From assembly GCA_937958625.1 (NCBI GenBank), contig CALGNO010000046.1, positions 1 through 35,162 on the forward strand: DNA of 35,162 bases, written 5' to 3'. The DNA comes from an uncultured Neomegalonema sp. GTDB taxonomy: Bacteria; Pseudomonadota; Alphaproteobacteria; Rhodobacterales; Rhodobacteraceae. The notes under the pieces are model-generated. The model saw nothing but the letters and a program-made list of their open reading frames with translations. It had not been told where the DNA came from and ran no database searches. Both the position numbers and the translations under genes were made by a program. Below are positions 22,897-32,316 of the stretch, piece after piece. Numbering within the stretch: the first letter of the stretch is position 1; each line of letters begins with the position of its first letter.

Positions 22897-23625
22897 ATGA
22901 CTTCTCACGCCAAGGCGGGATATGACCGTGCGGTGCAGGATTTTACCGACGCCTTTCGCCTTGCCTTCGGGCTGGTCATTTCATTGGACGCCGATCTGGT
23001 CGAGATCGTCAGCCTGTCCCTGCGCGTGTCGCTCATCGCCGTGTTCATCGCCTGTCTCATCGGCCTGCCGCTTGGTGCGCGGCTGGCGGTTGCACGGTTT
23101 CGGGGGCGCGGGGCCGTGCTTGTAGTGGTCAACGCGCTGATGGGCCTGCCGCCGGTGGTGGTCGGCCTGCTCGTCTATCTGCACCTGTCGCGCTCGGGGC
23201 CGCTGGGCAGTTTTGGGCTGCTCTATACCCCCACCGCGATGATCATCGCCCAGACGATCCTGATCGCGCCGATCATCACCGCCCTGTCGCGGCAGATCAT
23301 CGAAGACCTGCACGAGGAATACGCCGAACAGTTCCGCTCGCTCGGCCTCACACGATCCGAGACGACGCGCGCCCTGTTGCGGGATGGCAGGCGGGCGCTG
23401 GTGACGGTGGCGCTGGCAGGGTTCGGGCGCGCGATTGCAGAGGTCGGGGCGGTCATTATCGTCGGCGGCAATATCGACCACCTGACCCGCGTCATGACCA
23501 CCGCCATCGCGCTGGAGACCTCGAAGGGCGACCTGCCGCTTGCCTTGGCGCTGGGGCTGATCCTGCTGGTGCTGGCGCTGGCCGTTAACGCGCTGGCCAT
23601 GACCCTGCGGCGGCCAGACGCATGA
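22897..23625 (+). CDS. tupB: Tungstate ABC transporter permease
   Basis: The 242-residue inner-membrane protein has five to six membrane segments and the ABC permease signature region (LGLTRSETTRALLRD ... AGFGRAIAEVGAVIIVGGNI). ALMGLPPVVVGLLVYL and LLYTPTAMIIAQTILIAPIITAL are typical of TupB. It forms the channel for WO4(2-) uptake with TupC and TupA. The ATG at 22897 has no clear ribosome site. A GTG at 22933, giving VQDFTDAFR, matches the usual TupB N-terminus better, so the true protein may be 230 residues. The stop overlaps tupC by ATGA. Confidence 0.9.
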   Translation: MTSHAKAGYDRAVQDFTDAFRLAFGLVISLDADLVEIVSLSLRVSLIAVFIACLIGLPLGARLAVARFRGRGAVLVVVNALMGLPPVVVGLLVYLHLSRSGPLGSFGLLYTPTAMIIAQTILIAPIITALSRQIIEDLHEEYAEQFRSLGLTRSETTRALLRDGRRALVTVALAGFGRAIAEVGAVIIVGGNIDHLTRVMTTAIALETSKGDLPLALALGLILLVLALAVNALAMTLRRPDA

Positions 23626-24308
23626 GCGCCGGGGTCACAACACACGGCCTTGCTTTCGATGCCGGAGGCAACCGCCGGGTCGGGCCGCTTGACCTCGACC
23701 TGCCCGCCACCGGTATTACCGTGCTGATGGGACCGAACGGGGCGGGCAAAAGCCTGTTACTGCGGTTGCTGCATGGGTTGATCACGCCGACCGCCGGGCA
23801 GATCAAGATCAGCACGGATCGGCAAGCGATGGTATTTCAGAAACCCGTCATGCTGCGCCGGTCCGTCGCCGAGAACCTGATATTCGTCCTCAAACGCCGG
23901 CATCCGCGCGCCGAGGTCGAGGGCCGATGCCGCAATATCCTGCGCGAGATTGATCTGGAGGCCCGCGCCGGACAGCCCGCCCGCGCCCTTTCAGGCGGCG
24001 AGCAACAGCGCCTCGCCCTCGCCCGGGCCCTCGCCACGGAGCCGGAACTGCTGTTCCTGGACGAGCCGACCGCCAGCCTCGACCCCGCCTCGACCCTCGC
24101 CATCGAGGCCACGGTGATGCGCGCCGCCGCCGAGGGGACCAAGGTCGTCCTCGTCACCCATGACACCGGACAGGCGCGCAGGGTTGCGGGCGATGTCGTC
24201 TTTTTGCACAAGGGCATGGTCTGCGAGCACAGTCTCGCCGCAGATTTCTTTGATAGTCCGGTGTCAGAACAGGCTCGCGCCTATCTCGACGGACGCATCG
24301 TGCTGTAG
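23622..24308 (+). CDS. tupC: Tungstate ABC transporter ATP-binding protein
   Basis: The 228-residue ATPase has Walker A GPNGAGKS (residues ~36-43), the signature LSGGEQQRLALARAL, Walker B LLFLDEPTASLD and the H-loop VLVTHD. It powers the TupB permease. It overlaps tupB by 4 bases and is followed by tupA after 7 bases, so all three are one operon. The fit to TupC is mainly from the neighbours, because ABC ATPases are alike. Confidence 0.92.
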   Translation: MSAGVTTHGLAFDAGGNRRVGPLDLDLPATGITVLMGPNGAGKSLLLRLLHGLITPTAGQIKISTDRQAMVFQKPVMLRRSVAENLIFVLKRRHPRAEVEGRCRNILREIDLEARAGQPARALSGGEQQRLALARALATEPELLFLDEPTASLDPASTLAIEATVMRAAAEGTKVVLVTHDTGQARRVAGDVVFLHKGMVCEHSLAADFFDSPVSEQARAYLDGRIVL

Positions 24309-24315
24309 GTTTTCC

Positions 24316-25131
24316 ATGCTCAAACACGCCCTCGCCGCCCTTTTGGTGATCGCGCCCGCCGCTGCCAGCGCCGAGTCGATACTGGTGCAGTCGACAACTT
24401 CGACCGCCAATTCCGGCCTCTATGCGCATCTGTTGCCGATTTTCGAGGCCACGAGCGGCATCAAGGTCAACGTCGTCGCCGTGGGCACCGGACAGGCGAT
24501 CCGCAACGCGCGCAACTGCGATGGCGACGTCTTGCTGGTCCATGCAAAGGCCGCCGAGGAGGCGTTTGTGGCGGACGGCCACGGGGTCGAGCGGTTCGAC
24601 CTGATGTATAACGATTTTGTCTTCGTCGGCCCGCCCGAGGATGCCGCAGACATTGCCGGGGCAGCGGTCGGCACGGCCCTGACCCGAATTGCCGACGACA
24701 AGGCGCTGTTCGCCTCGCGCGGGGACGATTCCGGCACCCATAAGAAAGAACTGGCGCTCTGGCGCGCCGCCGGTATCGACGCGGCGGGTGCCTCGGGCAC
24801 TTGGTATCGCGAGACCGGGTCGGGCATGGGCGCGACGTTGAACGTCGCGGTCGGGATGGGCGCCTATACCATGACCGACCGGGCGACCTGGATCAGCTTT
24901 GGCAACAAGGGCGACTTCGAGATCATGGTCGAGGGCGATGGCGCGCTGTTCAACCAATACGGCATTATCCTCGTCAGCCCAGAGCGATGCCCTTCGGTCA
25001 AGGCGGCCCCGGCCCAGACATTCATCGACTGGATGATCTCGGATGCCGGACAACGCGCGATTGCGGCCTATCGCCGGGATGGACAGCAGCTTTTCTTTCC
25101 GAACGCGAAGAAAGCGGATCAAAACGGTTGA
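24316..25131 (+). CDS. tupA: Tungstate-binding periplasmic protein
   Basis: The 271-residue protein has a signal peptide (MLKHALAALLVIAPAAASA), then the TupA hallmark STTSTANSGLYAHLLPIFE, where the Thr/Ser run binds the oxyanion. VVAVGTGQAIRNARNCDGDVLLVHAK, SRGDDSGTHKKE, TGSGMGATLNVA and YTMTDRATW follow. It delivers tungstate with high selectivity over molybdate in characterised homologues. ATG 24316 was chosen because it begins the signal peptide. The gene is last in the operon, whereas many tup clusters have tupA first. A tRNA gene starts 37 bp downstream. Confidence 0.94.
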   Translation: MLKHALAALLVIAPAAASAESILVQSTTSTANSGLYAHLLPIFEATSGIKVNVVAVGTGQAIRNARNCDGDVLLVHAKAAEEAFVADGHGVERFDLMYNDFVFVGPPEDAADIAGAAVGTALTRIADDKALFASRGDDSGTHKKELALWRAAGIDAAGASGTWYRETGSGMGATLNVAVGMGAYTMTDRATWISFGNKGDFEIMVEGDGALFNQYGIILVSPERCPSVKAAPAQTFIDWMISDAGQRAIAAYRRDGQQLFFPNAKKADQNG

Positions 25132-25168
25132 TTTCGATCAGGCGCGGCGCTATCGACGCCCTTCCCGA

Positions 25169-25245
25169 GGCGAGGTAGCTCAGCTGGTTAGAGCGCACGA
25201 CTCATAATCGTGAGGTCGGGAGTTCAAGTCTCCCCCTCGCCACCA
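25169..25245 (+). tRNA. tRNA with CAT anticodon, probably tRNA-Met (elongator)
   Basis: The 77-nt sequence folds as a tRNA. Acceptor stem GGCGAGG / CCTCGCC, D arm AGCTC...GAGC, anticodon arm CACGA-CTCATAA-TCGTG with anticodon CAT, and T arm GGGAG-TTCAAGT-CTCCC are visible, and the CCA end is encoded. The 1-72 pair is normal and the three G-C pairs of an initiator are absent, so it is not tRNA-fMet. It could instead be tRNA-Ile2 (lysidine-modified CAT), which sequence alone does not fully exclude. Confidence 0.93.
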
Positions 25246-25301
25246 CGGGTGCTTTCGCGTAGTGAAAGCGACCGACCCCATGAAATGACGGCACAGCGTA
25301 G

Positions 25302-25335
25302 CAGATGATTTGCACAGCAGATCAGTGAGAGCGCC
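25302..25335. repeat. Dispersed palindromic repeat, copy C
   Basis: It reads CAGATGATTTGC-ACA-GCAGATCAGTGAGAGCGCC, with imperfect ATTTGC/GCAGAT arms. Its layout matches the copies at 8766-8797 and 19440-19472, and it lies between the tRNA gene and a terminator. Confidence 0.5.
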
Positions 25336-25364
25336 TATAACTCCAAGTGCCCTGACGTCCCGGC

Positions 25365-25390
25365 AAAAAAATACCCGCTTTCGCGGGTAT
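25365..25390 (-). terminator. Intrinsic terminator of the cell wall hydrolase gene
   Basis: Read on the minus strand, ATACCCGC and GCGGGTAT form a perfect 8-bp stem around GAAA, followed by seven T. It lies 24 bases after the stop at 25414. Confidence 0.9.
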
Positions 25391-25413
25391 GATGTCGGTC
25401 ACTGTTCGTCGCC

Positions 25414-26304
25414 TCAGCGCGAGGCGCGGCGCAGTTGACGTTGATAGAAGATATGCGTGCCGACCGTCGCGGTCTTGCGCAGCTTCGATGCCCAGTAAGG
25501 ATCGACGTAATCGGCGTGGTAGTGGGTTGCCCCGCCGCTGATATTGCGGCGCTCGCCCTTCATCATCAGGATTGCGACGTCGGCGGCGCGCTTCATCGCC
25601 TTGCGTTCGTTCATGTATTCCGGCTCGCCGTCACACTTATACGAAAACTGGCACCGGTTGAGGTTCTGTGACCCTTGCTGGATCACACCGCAGATCGTGT
25701 TCGGGAAAATCGGGCTGTTGGCGCGGTTCAGGATGACCTCGGCAACGGCAATCTGTCCATTGATCGATTCGCCGCGCGCTTCGAAGTAGATTGCCTCGGT
25801 CAGGCAATAAAGTTCGTTCTCGGCATCGGGCAGCTTCATGCGGTTCTGACCGCGCCCCGGCAACGTCGCGAGGGACAGGACCATCGCCTCGGCCTCGTCC
25901 GCCTGCTCTTGTCCGGCCTTGCCATGCCCGATGGCGAGCATTTCATGAAAACGCACTTTTTCCTGTGCGTCGAGGTTCATGAGCGGCACTTCCGGCGTCT
26001 GGATCGCCGAGGTCGTGCCGGGCATCGTGCCGACGACGTCAAAGGCAAAGTCGAGATCCGACTCGAGGTATTTGATCCGCGTCGCCGCATCGGCGGCCAC
26101 AGAACCAATCCCAACCGTGCCCGTATCGATGTCACCGCCATGACCCAACCGGACAACCGATTGGGAGGACGGATAGGCAAGGGAAGTCGCCGCGCTCGGC
26201 AGCGCGTTCACGTCACCCGCCACGTCGCGCCGAGCCTCGGCATCGACACCGATCAGGGCAACTATCAAGGAAGAAAAGAAGATCGAACGACGAGCGTTAC
26301 GCAT
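25414..26304 (-). CDS. SleB-type cell wall hydrolase
   Basis: The 296-residue exported protein has an N-terminal signal/anchor (FFSSLIVALIGVDA, residues ~9-22), a low-complexity linker, and a C-terminal hydrolase domain of the SleB/CwlJ type. LYCLTEAIYFEARGE carries the conserved Glu of the active site, GQIAVAEVILNRA follows, then CGVIQQGSQNLNRCQFSY and GGATHYHADYVDPYWASKL. It likely cleaves peptidoglycan in the periplasm. ATG 26304 is the likely start; a TTG one codon upstream is in frame. A strong terminator follows. Confidence 0.88.
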   Translation of the reverse strand: MRNARRSIFFSSLIVALIGVDAEARRDVAGDVNALPSAATSLAYPSSQSVVRLGHGGDIDTGTVGIGSVAADAATRIKYLESDLDFAFDVVGTMPGTTSAIQTPEVPLMNLDAQEKVRFHEMLAIGHGKAGQEQADEAEAMVLSLATLPGRGQNRMKLPDAENELYCLTEAIYFEARGESINGQIAVAEVILNRANSPIFPNTICGVIQQGSQNLNRCQFSYKCDGEPEYMNERKAMKRAADVAILMMKGERRNISGGATHYHADYVDPYWASKLRKTATVGTHIFYQRQLRRASR

Positions 26305-26469
26305 CAAGTTCTAGTCCCGAATGATTCCATTGTCGTCAGCATTGCTCAAACTTGACCCTGCTACTGCGCTGAAAACATGCAGTTTGCAAGCCATCTCATC
26401 GTCGGAGAGTGGCAGCCCGAGGTTTCCAAAGTCTGAATGTCCAACGTATTCAAACTACTTGTCGCATTT

Positions 26470-27396
26470 TTATACAGTGAAATCAAGATCGGCGATTGCG
26501 TTAGCCATGATCTTGTGCACCTCCGCGTAGAACTCGAACGGCGAATCAGTGCCCCGGCGAAGGCGTTCCGGGCCGATACCCGAGACGCCCCGCGTGCCGA
26601 ATTCATCCAGCAAAGCGGCGCGCAGCCAATGCTGTGCCTGATCGGCGCGCGGTGTGCTGCGTTGCGGTCCCAAAGCTTCGAGAATCCCGTCGAAAAGCGC
26701 GGCCACGCCCTCCCCGGTCTGGGACGATACGACATGCACCGGCAAGGCGGCACCCTGGGCCGCGCCCATCGCAAGGCGCAGGTCCGCCGCCGCCCGCCGC
26801 GCCGCGCCGCCGAGATCGGCCTTGGTCACGACGGCCATATCCGGCACCTCCATAATGCCGGCCTTCATGAATTGAAGGGAATCGCCCGAGGCGGGCTGGA
26901 TACAGAGCGCCACGGCATCGGTCATGCCCGCGACCTCGGTTTCGGATTGACCAACCCCGACGGTTTCGACCAGCACGAGGTCATAGACCGCCTGCATCAC
27001 CACCACCGCCGGATAAGCCAGCGCCGAAACCCCGCCGAGCCGCCCGCGCGCCGCCATTGAGCGCACGAATACCCCCTGATCCTCCGGATCGAGCGACGAG
27101 AGCCGCGCCCGGTCGCCCAAGAGCGCGCCGCCGGTACGAACGGAGCTGGGGTCCACCGCAATCGCGCCGATGGTCAGGCCGCGCCTGCGTGCCTCGACCA
27201 GCAGCCCGTTCGCGAGCGAGGATTTGCCGACCCCCGGCGGGCCGGTCAGACCCAGACTGCGCCCCTTCGGGGCTTGAAACGCCGCATCAAGCAGGGCGGT
27301 CGTGGCCGGGTCATCGGCATGGCTCTCCAGCCGCGCCAGAACCCGGGCCATCGCGGGCTTGCCGCCAGTGCGCAGGAAGGCGAGGTCCGGGGTCAT
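26470..27396 (-). CDS. meaB: MeaB/ArgK-family G3E GTPase, methylmalonyl-CoA mutase chaperone
   Basis: The 308-residue GTPase has a P-loop GPPGVGKS (residues 52-59), ETVGVGQSE with the G3 Glu, VTKADL (G4), and the C-terminal helical dimerisation region. MeaB protects and loads adenosylcobalamin on methylmalonyl-CoA mutase. No mutase gene is in the window; the gene sits at the end of the glyQ-glyS-ppdK operon, overlapping the ppdK stop by ATGA. Being slightly shorter than typical (~320-330 residues) at the N-terminus is a small oddity. A related G3E chaperone for another cobalamin enzyme is possible. Confidence 0.92.
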   Translation of the reverse strand: MTPDLAFLRTGGKPAMARVLARLESHADDPATTALLDAAFQAPKGRSLGLTGPPGVGKSSLANGLLVEARRRGLTIGAIAVDPSSVRTGGALLGDRARLSSLDPEDQGVFVRSMAARGRLGGVSALAYPAVVVMQAVYDLVLVETVGVGQSETEVAGMTDAVALCIQPASGDSLQFMKAGIMEVPDMAVVTKADLGGAARRAAADLRLAMGAAQGAALPVHVVSSQTGEGVAALFDGILEALGPQRSTPRADQAQHWLRAALLDEFGTRGVSGIGPERLRRGTDSPFEFYAEVHKIMANAIADLDFTV

Positions 27397-30062
27397 ACCG
27401 CTGCATCCCCCTCCCGCTCGCGAAGGATCGTCGCCTGCGCCGCCGCCAGCCGCGCCGCCGGGGCGCGATAGGGCGAGCAGGAAATGTAATCCAGCCCAAG
27501 GTCTTCGCAGAACCGGATCGTCGCCGGATCGCCGCCATGCTCGCCGCAGAGGCCCGTCACCAAGTCCGGGCGCACCGACCGTCCCCGCTCAGCTCCCAAG
27601 GCAACCAGAGCGCCGACGCCGTCCTGATCGAGCCGATGAAACGGATCGAAACTGAGCGCGCCGCGCGCGATATAATCGCGGATAAAGCGCCCCGCGTCGT
27701 CCCGCGACAGACCATAGGTCATCTGGGTCAGGTCGTTGGTGCCGAAACTGATGAACTCGGCGTGGGCACAGACGATGTCGGCCCTCAAACACGAGCGCGG
27801 CGTTTCCAGCATCGCCCCGATACGATAGCTGGGCCGCATTCCGCTGCCATGGGCCAGCGATGCCGCCATCGACGCAACGCGCTGGGCCATGAGTCGCATC
27901 TCGTGATCCGAGGCCACGAAAGGCACCATGATCTCGAGATCGGCAGCATTGCCGGTCAGGTCTTCAAAATCTGCCGCGGCCTGTAACAAGGCGCGAATCT
28001 GCATGTCGTAGATTTCCGGCGAGACGACCCCGATACGGCACCCGCGCCGCCCCAACATCGGGTTGAACTCGCGCAGGCTGTCGACCCGCGCCTTCACCAC
28101 ATCCACCGCCACGCCCATCGCCTCGGCGACTTCGGTGATTTCTTCCTCGCTGGTGGGCAAGAACTCGTGCAGGGGCGGATCGAGCAGGCGGATACAGACC
28201 GGCAGGCCCTCCATCGCCTGTAACAGCGCCAGAAAATCCGCGCGTTGGTCGGAGGAGAGGCTCGCCAGCGCCGTGCGGCGGTTATCGGCGGATTCGGTCA
28301 GGATCATCCGTTGCAGGGTCGCGAGGCGTCCGGGCTGAAAAAACGCATGTTCGGTGCGGGCGAGGCCGATGCCCTCGGCCCCCAGTCGCCGCGCGAGATC
28401 CGCATCCAGCGCCGTATCGGCATTGGCCCGCACGCGCAGACGGCGGCGGGCATCGGCCCAGTCCATCAGGGTCGCAAAGGCAGGTTCGGGTTCCGGGTCG
28501 ATCATTGCCACGGCCCCGAGCAGCGCCTCGCCCGCCGTGCCGTCGATGGTGAGGATATCGCCGCGCCGGATAATCGCGCCGCCGGTGCCGTGCAGCAGTC
28601 CGGCTTCTAGATCGACGCGCGCATCGCTCGCCCCGCAAACACAGGGCGTGCCGAGGCCCCGCGCGACCACCGCCGCATGGCTGGTCATCCCGCCGCGCAC
28701 CGTCAGGACACCGGCTGCGGCGTACATGCCGTGAATGTCCTCGGGGCTGGTTTCGATCCGCACCAGAATCGCGGCCCGGTCGCGGGCCTTGAGCGCCTCC
28801 GCTTCTTGCGCCGTAAAGCACACTTCGCCCGTGACCGCCCCCGGCGAGGCGGGCAGGCCTCGCGCGACCACCTGTTTCGGGGCTGCGGGGTCGAGGGCCG
28901 TGTGCAGCATCCGGTCAATGTCGGTAGGAACAAAACGCAGCAGGGCATCGTCGCGCGAAATCGCGCCCTCGCCCTCCATTTCAACCGCAATGCGCATCGC
29001 GGCACGGGACGAGCATTTCGCCCGCCGGGTCTGGAGCAGCCAGAGCGTGCCCTGATCGACCGTGAACTCAATATCCTGCGCATCGGCGAAATGCGCCTCT
29101 AGCTGTGCGCAGGCAGCGGACAGTTCTGCGAACGCCGTCGGCATCCGTTCTTCCATCGATTTCTGGGCCGCCCCATGGGCAGCCGCATCGGCAAGGGTCA
29201 GCGGCGCAGGGGTGCGAATGCCCGCGACGACGTCTTCGCCCTGGGCATTTTCGAGATACTCACCGTAAAGGCGGCGCTCGCCCGTCGACGGGTCACGGGT
29301 GAAGGCGACGCCGGTGGCCGATGCCTCGCGGTGATTGCCGAACACCATGGCCTGCACCACCGCCGCAGTACCGGGAATACCGGTCATGCCGTGCATCCGG
29401 CGATAGGCCGCCGCGCGGTGGCCGGACCAACTGGCAAAGACGCCCTCGATCGCGGCATGGAGTTGAGCGGTCGCGGTGCCCGGAAAATCGTCCGTGCCCT
29501 CTTCATGGGCCGCCGCCATCAGCCGTGCGTTGATTTCGGCCAGATCAGAGGCGGGCAGGCCGACGAGGGCGGTCTTGCCCCGCTCGACCAGCCAGTCGTC
29601 GATCACATCCTCCATCTCTTCGGCGTCCACGCCCATCGCCGAGGCGGCAATGGCCGGGATCAGGCGGCGGCGGCAATCCTCGACGAAGCGGGGCGAGGAT
29701 TCGGCGGCCAGTGCATCGGCCCCTGCATCGGTCAAGCCCACGTTCAGGACGGTATCGAGCATTCCGGGCATGGAAACCGGCGCGCCCGAGCGCACGGCGA
29801 CCAGCAGCGGTGCCTCGGCCCCGCCGAAACCGCGCCCGGTGGCGGATTCCAGCCACGCCATCGCCTCGGCAATTGCCGCCTCGGGCAAGCCCTTGCCTGC
29901 CCGCCAGTCCTGAAAAGCGTCGATGCCGATGACGAAGCCGGGGGGCACGGGCAGGCCGAGTCTGGCCATTTCGCACAGGTTCGCGCCCTTGCCGCCGAGC
30001 AGTGCCGCGTCGCCGCTACCGCCCTCGGCGAGGCCGGCCCCGAAACGGCGGATCACCGTCAC
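27393..30062 (-). CDS. ppdK: Pyruvate, phosphate dikinase
   Basis: It interconverts pyruvate, ATP and Pi with phosphoenolpyruvate, AMP and PPi. The 889-residue protein has an N-terminal ATP-grasp domain (LLGGKGANLCEMARLGLPVPPGF), the phosphohistidine domain with GGMTSHAAVVARG (His about residue 460), and a C-terminal PEP/pyruvate TIM barrel with the active Cys in LCGEHGGDPATI (about residue 837). GTG 30062 gives the standard length; GTG 30056 is equally possible. The frame is open into glyS but that part is a shadow. glyS ends 16 bases upstream and meaB overlaps its stop. Confidence 0.93.
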   Translation of the reverse strand: MTVIRRFGAGLAEGGSGDAALLGGKGANLCEMARLGLPVPPGFVIGIDAFQDWRAGKGLPEAAIAEAMAWLESATGRGFGGAEAPLLVAVRSGAPVSMPGMLDTVLNVGLTDAGADALAAESSPRFVEDCRRRLIPAIAASAMGVDAEEMEDVIDDWLVERGKTALVGLPASDLAEINARLMAAAHEEGTDDFPGTATAQLHAAIEGVFASWSGHRAAAYRRMHGMTGIPGTAAVVQAMVFGNHREASATGVAFTRDPSTGERRLYGEYLENAQGEDVVAGIRTPAPLTLADAAAHGAAQKSMEERMPTAFAELSAACAQLEAHFADAQDIEFTVDQGTLWLLQTRRAKCSSRAAMRIAVEMEGEGAISRDDALLRFVPTDIDRMLHTALDPAAPKQVVARGLPASPGAVTGEVCFTAQEAEALKARDRAAILVRIETSPEDIHGMYAAAGVLTVRGGMTSHAAVVARGLGTPCVCGASDARVDLEAGLLHGTGGAIIRRGDILTIDGTAGEALLGAVAMIDPEPEPAFATLMDWADARRRLRVRANADTALDADLARRLGAEGIGLARTEHAFFQPGRLATLQRMILTESADNRRTALASLSSDQRADFLALLQAMEGLPVCIRLLDPPLHEFLPTSEEEITEVAEAMGVAVDVVKARVDSLREFNPMLGRRGCRIGVVSPEIYDMQIRALLQAAADFEDLTGNAADLEIMVPFVASDHEMRLMAQRVASMAASLAHGSGMRPSYRIGAMLETPRSCLRADIVCAHAEFISFGTNDLTQMTYGLSRDDAGRFIRDYIARGALSFDPFHRLDQDGVGALVALGAERGRSVRPDLVTGLCGEHGGDPATIRFCEDLGLDYISCSPYRAPAARLAAAQATILREREGDAAV

Positions 30063-30078
30063 GCGCCCGCCGCCCGCA

Positions 30079-32316
30079 TCAGGATTCGATCTTGGCAAAA
30101 TTCGCGACCCGGCCCGTGACCTCGCGGATGCGGGCAAGCAGGGCGAGGCGATTGACGCGCAAGGCCGGATCGTCGGCATTCACCGTCACCTTGTCGAAAA
30201 AGGCGTCGATGGGCGCGCGCAGGGACGCAAGACTGCCCATGGCTGCGCCGAAATCCTCCGCCGCAATGGCCGGGGCCGTCGCCGCCTCGGCACTGGCGAG
30301 GGCCGCGAACAAGGCGCGCTCTTCGTCCAGTTCGGCCAGCGAGGGGTCGGGAATCGGCACGATGGTCGCCTTTTCCTTCTTTTCCTCAGCCGCAAGAATA
30401 TTGGCGGCGCGTTTATACCCCGCCAGCAGGTTCGCGCCGTCCTCGGTGCCCAGAAACGCCTGTAGCGCATCGACGCGCTTGACCAGCAGGACCAGATCGT
30501 CCTGACCGCCCAGCGCATAGACCGCGTCGATCAGATCATGGCGCACACCCCGGTCGCGCAGCAGAACCTTGAGCCGGTCGGCGATAAAACTCAGCAAGTC
30601 CGCGACGGTCGCGCGCATTTCATCCCCGAAACCGGGGTCGAGCTGTTCCGCCATGCCCGATTCCGGGCTGAGGAAATGAGCGATCAGGCTCTCGAAATGG
30701 GCGCGGCGTTCGGCCCCGCCGCCCTCGTCGCCGAACTGTTCCAACGCATCGAATAACGGCTCGCCCAGCGCCACGGCATCCCGGCGTCCGATAAGATAGA
30801 CATGGCGCATCAGCGCGACGCCCACCGGCTGTGACAGGCGCATCCGCAGGCCGTTTTCCAGCACCAGTCGAATGACGCCGAGGGCGGCACGGCGCAGGGC
30901 GAAGGGGTCTTTCGAACCGGTCGGCTTTTCTTCGATGGCCCAGAAACCGGCCAGCGTGTCGATCTTGTCCGCCAGCGCCACCGATACCGCGATCGGGTCC
31001 GAGGGCACGGTATCCGAGGGGCCAAGGGGGCTGTAATGCTGCTCCGCCGCCAGCGCGACACTGGGATCGAGATTTGCGGCCTCAGCATAGTAGCGGCCCA
31101 TTAGACCCTGCAATTCCGGGAACTCGTAGACCATCTCCGAGGCGAGATCGGCCTTGCAGACCCGCGCAGCTTGTTCCGCCAGCGCCGGGTCGGCATGGGT
31201 CACGGGGCAGAGATCACGGGAGAGCGCGGCAATGCGGTCGACGCGCTCGGCCTGACTGCCCAGCTTGTTGTGGAACGTGACCGAGGTGAGCGAAGCGGCC
31301 ATATCCTCAAGCCCGGCGCGTTCGACGGCGCGCAGGTCGTTTTCCCAGAAGAATTTCGCATCGGCGAGGCGCGCGCGCAGCACCTTGGCATTGCCCTTGA
31401 CGATGGTCTCGCCGCCATCCGCGCCTTCGACATTGGCCACCGCCACGAAATGCGTGACCCGGCCCGTCTTATCGACGGCAGAAAAGTATTTCTGATGCTC
31501 GCGCATCGAGGTTTGCAGGACTTCGGGCGGCAGGGCGCGGAATTCGTCTTCGATGGCTCCGATCAGCGGCACGGGCCATTCGACGAGGCCCGCCACCTCG
31601 CGCAGCAGGGCCGGATCGTCCAACAAGCTAACCCCCTGCCCTTCGCAAAGGCCGACGGCGCGCTGAAGGATCAGCGACTCGCGTTCCGCCGGATCGAGGA
31701 TCACTTTTCGAGCCAGCAAGCCCTGACGATAATCGTCAAGGCCGCTGACCGCGAACGGCACGGGGTCAACCATGCGATGGCCGCGCGTCTCATCGCCCGC
31801 GACATAACCATCGACCTCGAACGGCACCACCTCGCCATCAAGCAGGCACAGGATCGAGGTCAGCGGGCGCACCCAGCGCAGATCGCCGGTGCCCCAGCGC
31901 ATGGATTTCGGCCACGGAAAGCCGCGAATGACACCGGGGATGATCTCGGCCAGCGCCTCGGCCACCGGGCGGCCCGGTTTTTCGATGACGGCGAAGAAAA
32001 TCTCGCCCTTCTTGTCATCGCGGCGTTCGAGTTGATCGACGGTCAGGCCGGTGGAGCGCAGAAAGCCCGCCAGCGCCTTTTCCGGCGCGTCGGTGCGGGG
32101 GCCTTTGCGTTCTTCGCTCAGGTCCGGCGTGCGCGCGGGCAGGCCCTCGATATGCAGGGTCAGGCGGCGCGGGGTCGAGAATGCCTGCGCTGCACCGTGG
32201 GCGACGCCTGCCTCGTCCAATCCCTTCAGCACCATGGCTTGCAGGTCGGCGCGGGCCTTGGCCTGCATCCGCGCGGGGATTTCTTCGGACAGGATTTCCA
32301 GCAGCAGATCAGGCAT
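30079..32316 (-). CDS. glyS: Glycine--tRNA ligase beta subunit
   Basis: The 745-residue protein starts PDLLLEILSEEIPARMQAKA and has the typical GlyS features: FPWPKSMRW, DLRWVRPL, and RRAALGVIRLVLE. A C-terminal DALR-like tRNA-binding domain follows, with VTVNADDPALRVNRLALLARI. With the alpha subunit it forms the alpha2-beta2 enzyme charging tRNA-Gly. It is somewhat longer than the ~690 residues of E. coli, as in other alphaproteobacteria. ATG 32316 lies 79 bp after the DUF6446-like gene. It begins the run glyS-ppdK-meaB. Confidence 0.97.
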   Translation of the reverse strand: MPDLLLEILSEEIPARMQAKARADLQAMVLKGLDEAGVAHGAAQAFSTPRRLTLHIEGLPARTPDLSEERKGPRTDAPEKALAGFLRSTGLTVDQLERRDDKKGEIFFAVIEKPGRPVAEALAEIIPGVIRGFPWPKSMRWGTGDLRWVRPLTSILCLLDGEVVPFEVDGYVAGDETRGHRMVDPVPFAVSGLDDYRQGLLARKVILDPAERESLILQRAVGLCEGQGVSLLDDPALLREVAGLVEWPVPLIGAIEDEFRALPPEVLQTSMREHQKYFSAVDKTGRVTHFVAVANVEGADGGETIVKGNAKVLRARLADAKFFWENDLRAVERAGLEDMAASLTSVTFHNKLGSQAERVDRIAALSRDLCPVTHADPALAEQAARVCKADLASEMVYEFPELQGLMGRYYAEAANLDPSVALAAEQHYSPLGPSDTVPSDPIAVSVALADKIDTLAGFWAIEEKPTGSKDPFALRRAALGVIRLVLENGLRMRLSQPVGVALMRHVYLIGRRDAVALGEPLFDALEQFGDEGGGAERRAHFESLIAHFLSPESGMAEQLDPGFGDEMRATVADLLSFIADRLKVLLRDRGVRHDLIDAVYALGGQDDLVLLVKRVDALQAFLGTEDGANLLAGYKRAANILAAEEKKEKATIVPIPDPSLAELDEERALFAALASAEAATAPAIAAEDFGAAMGSLASLRAPIDAFFDKVTVNADDPALRVNRLALLARIREVTGRVANFAKIES

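Noticed and set aside
29175-30119. + strand frame of 314 codons
   Set aside because: It is antisense to ppdK.
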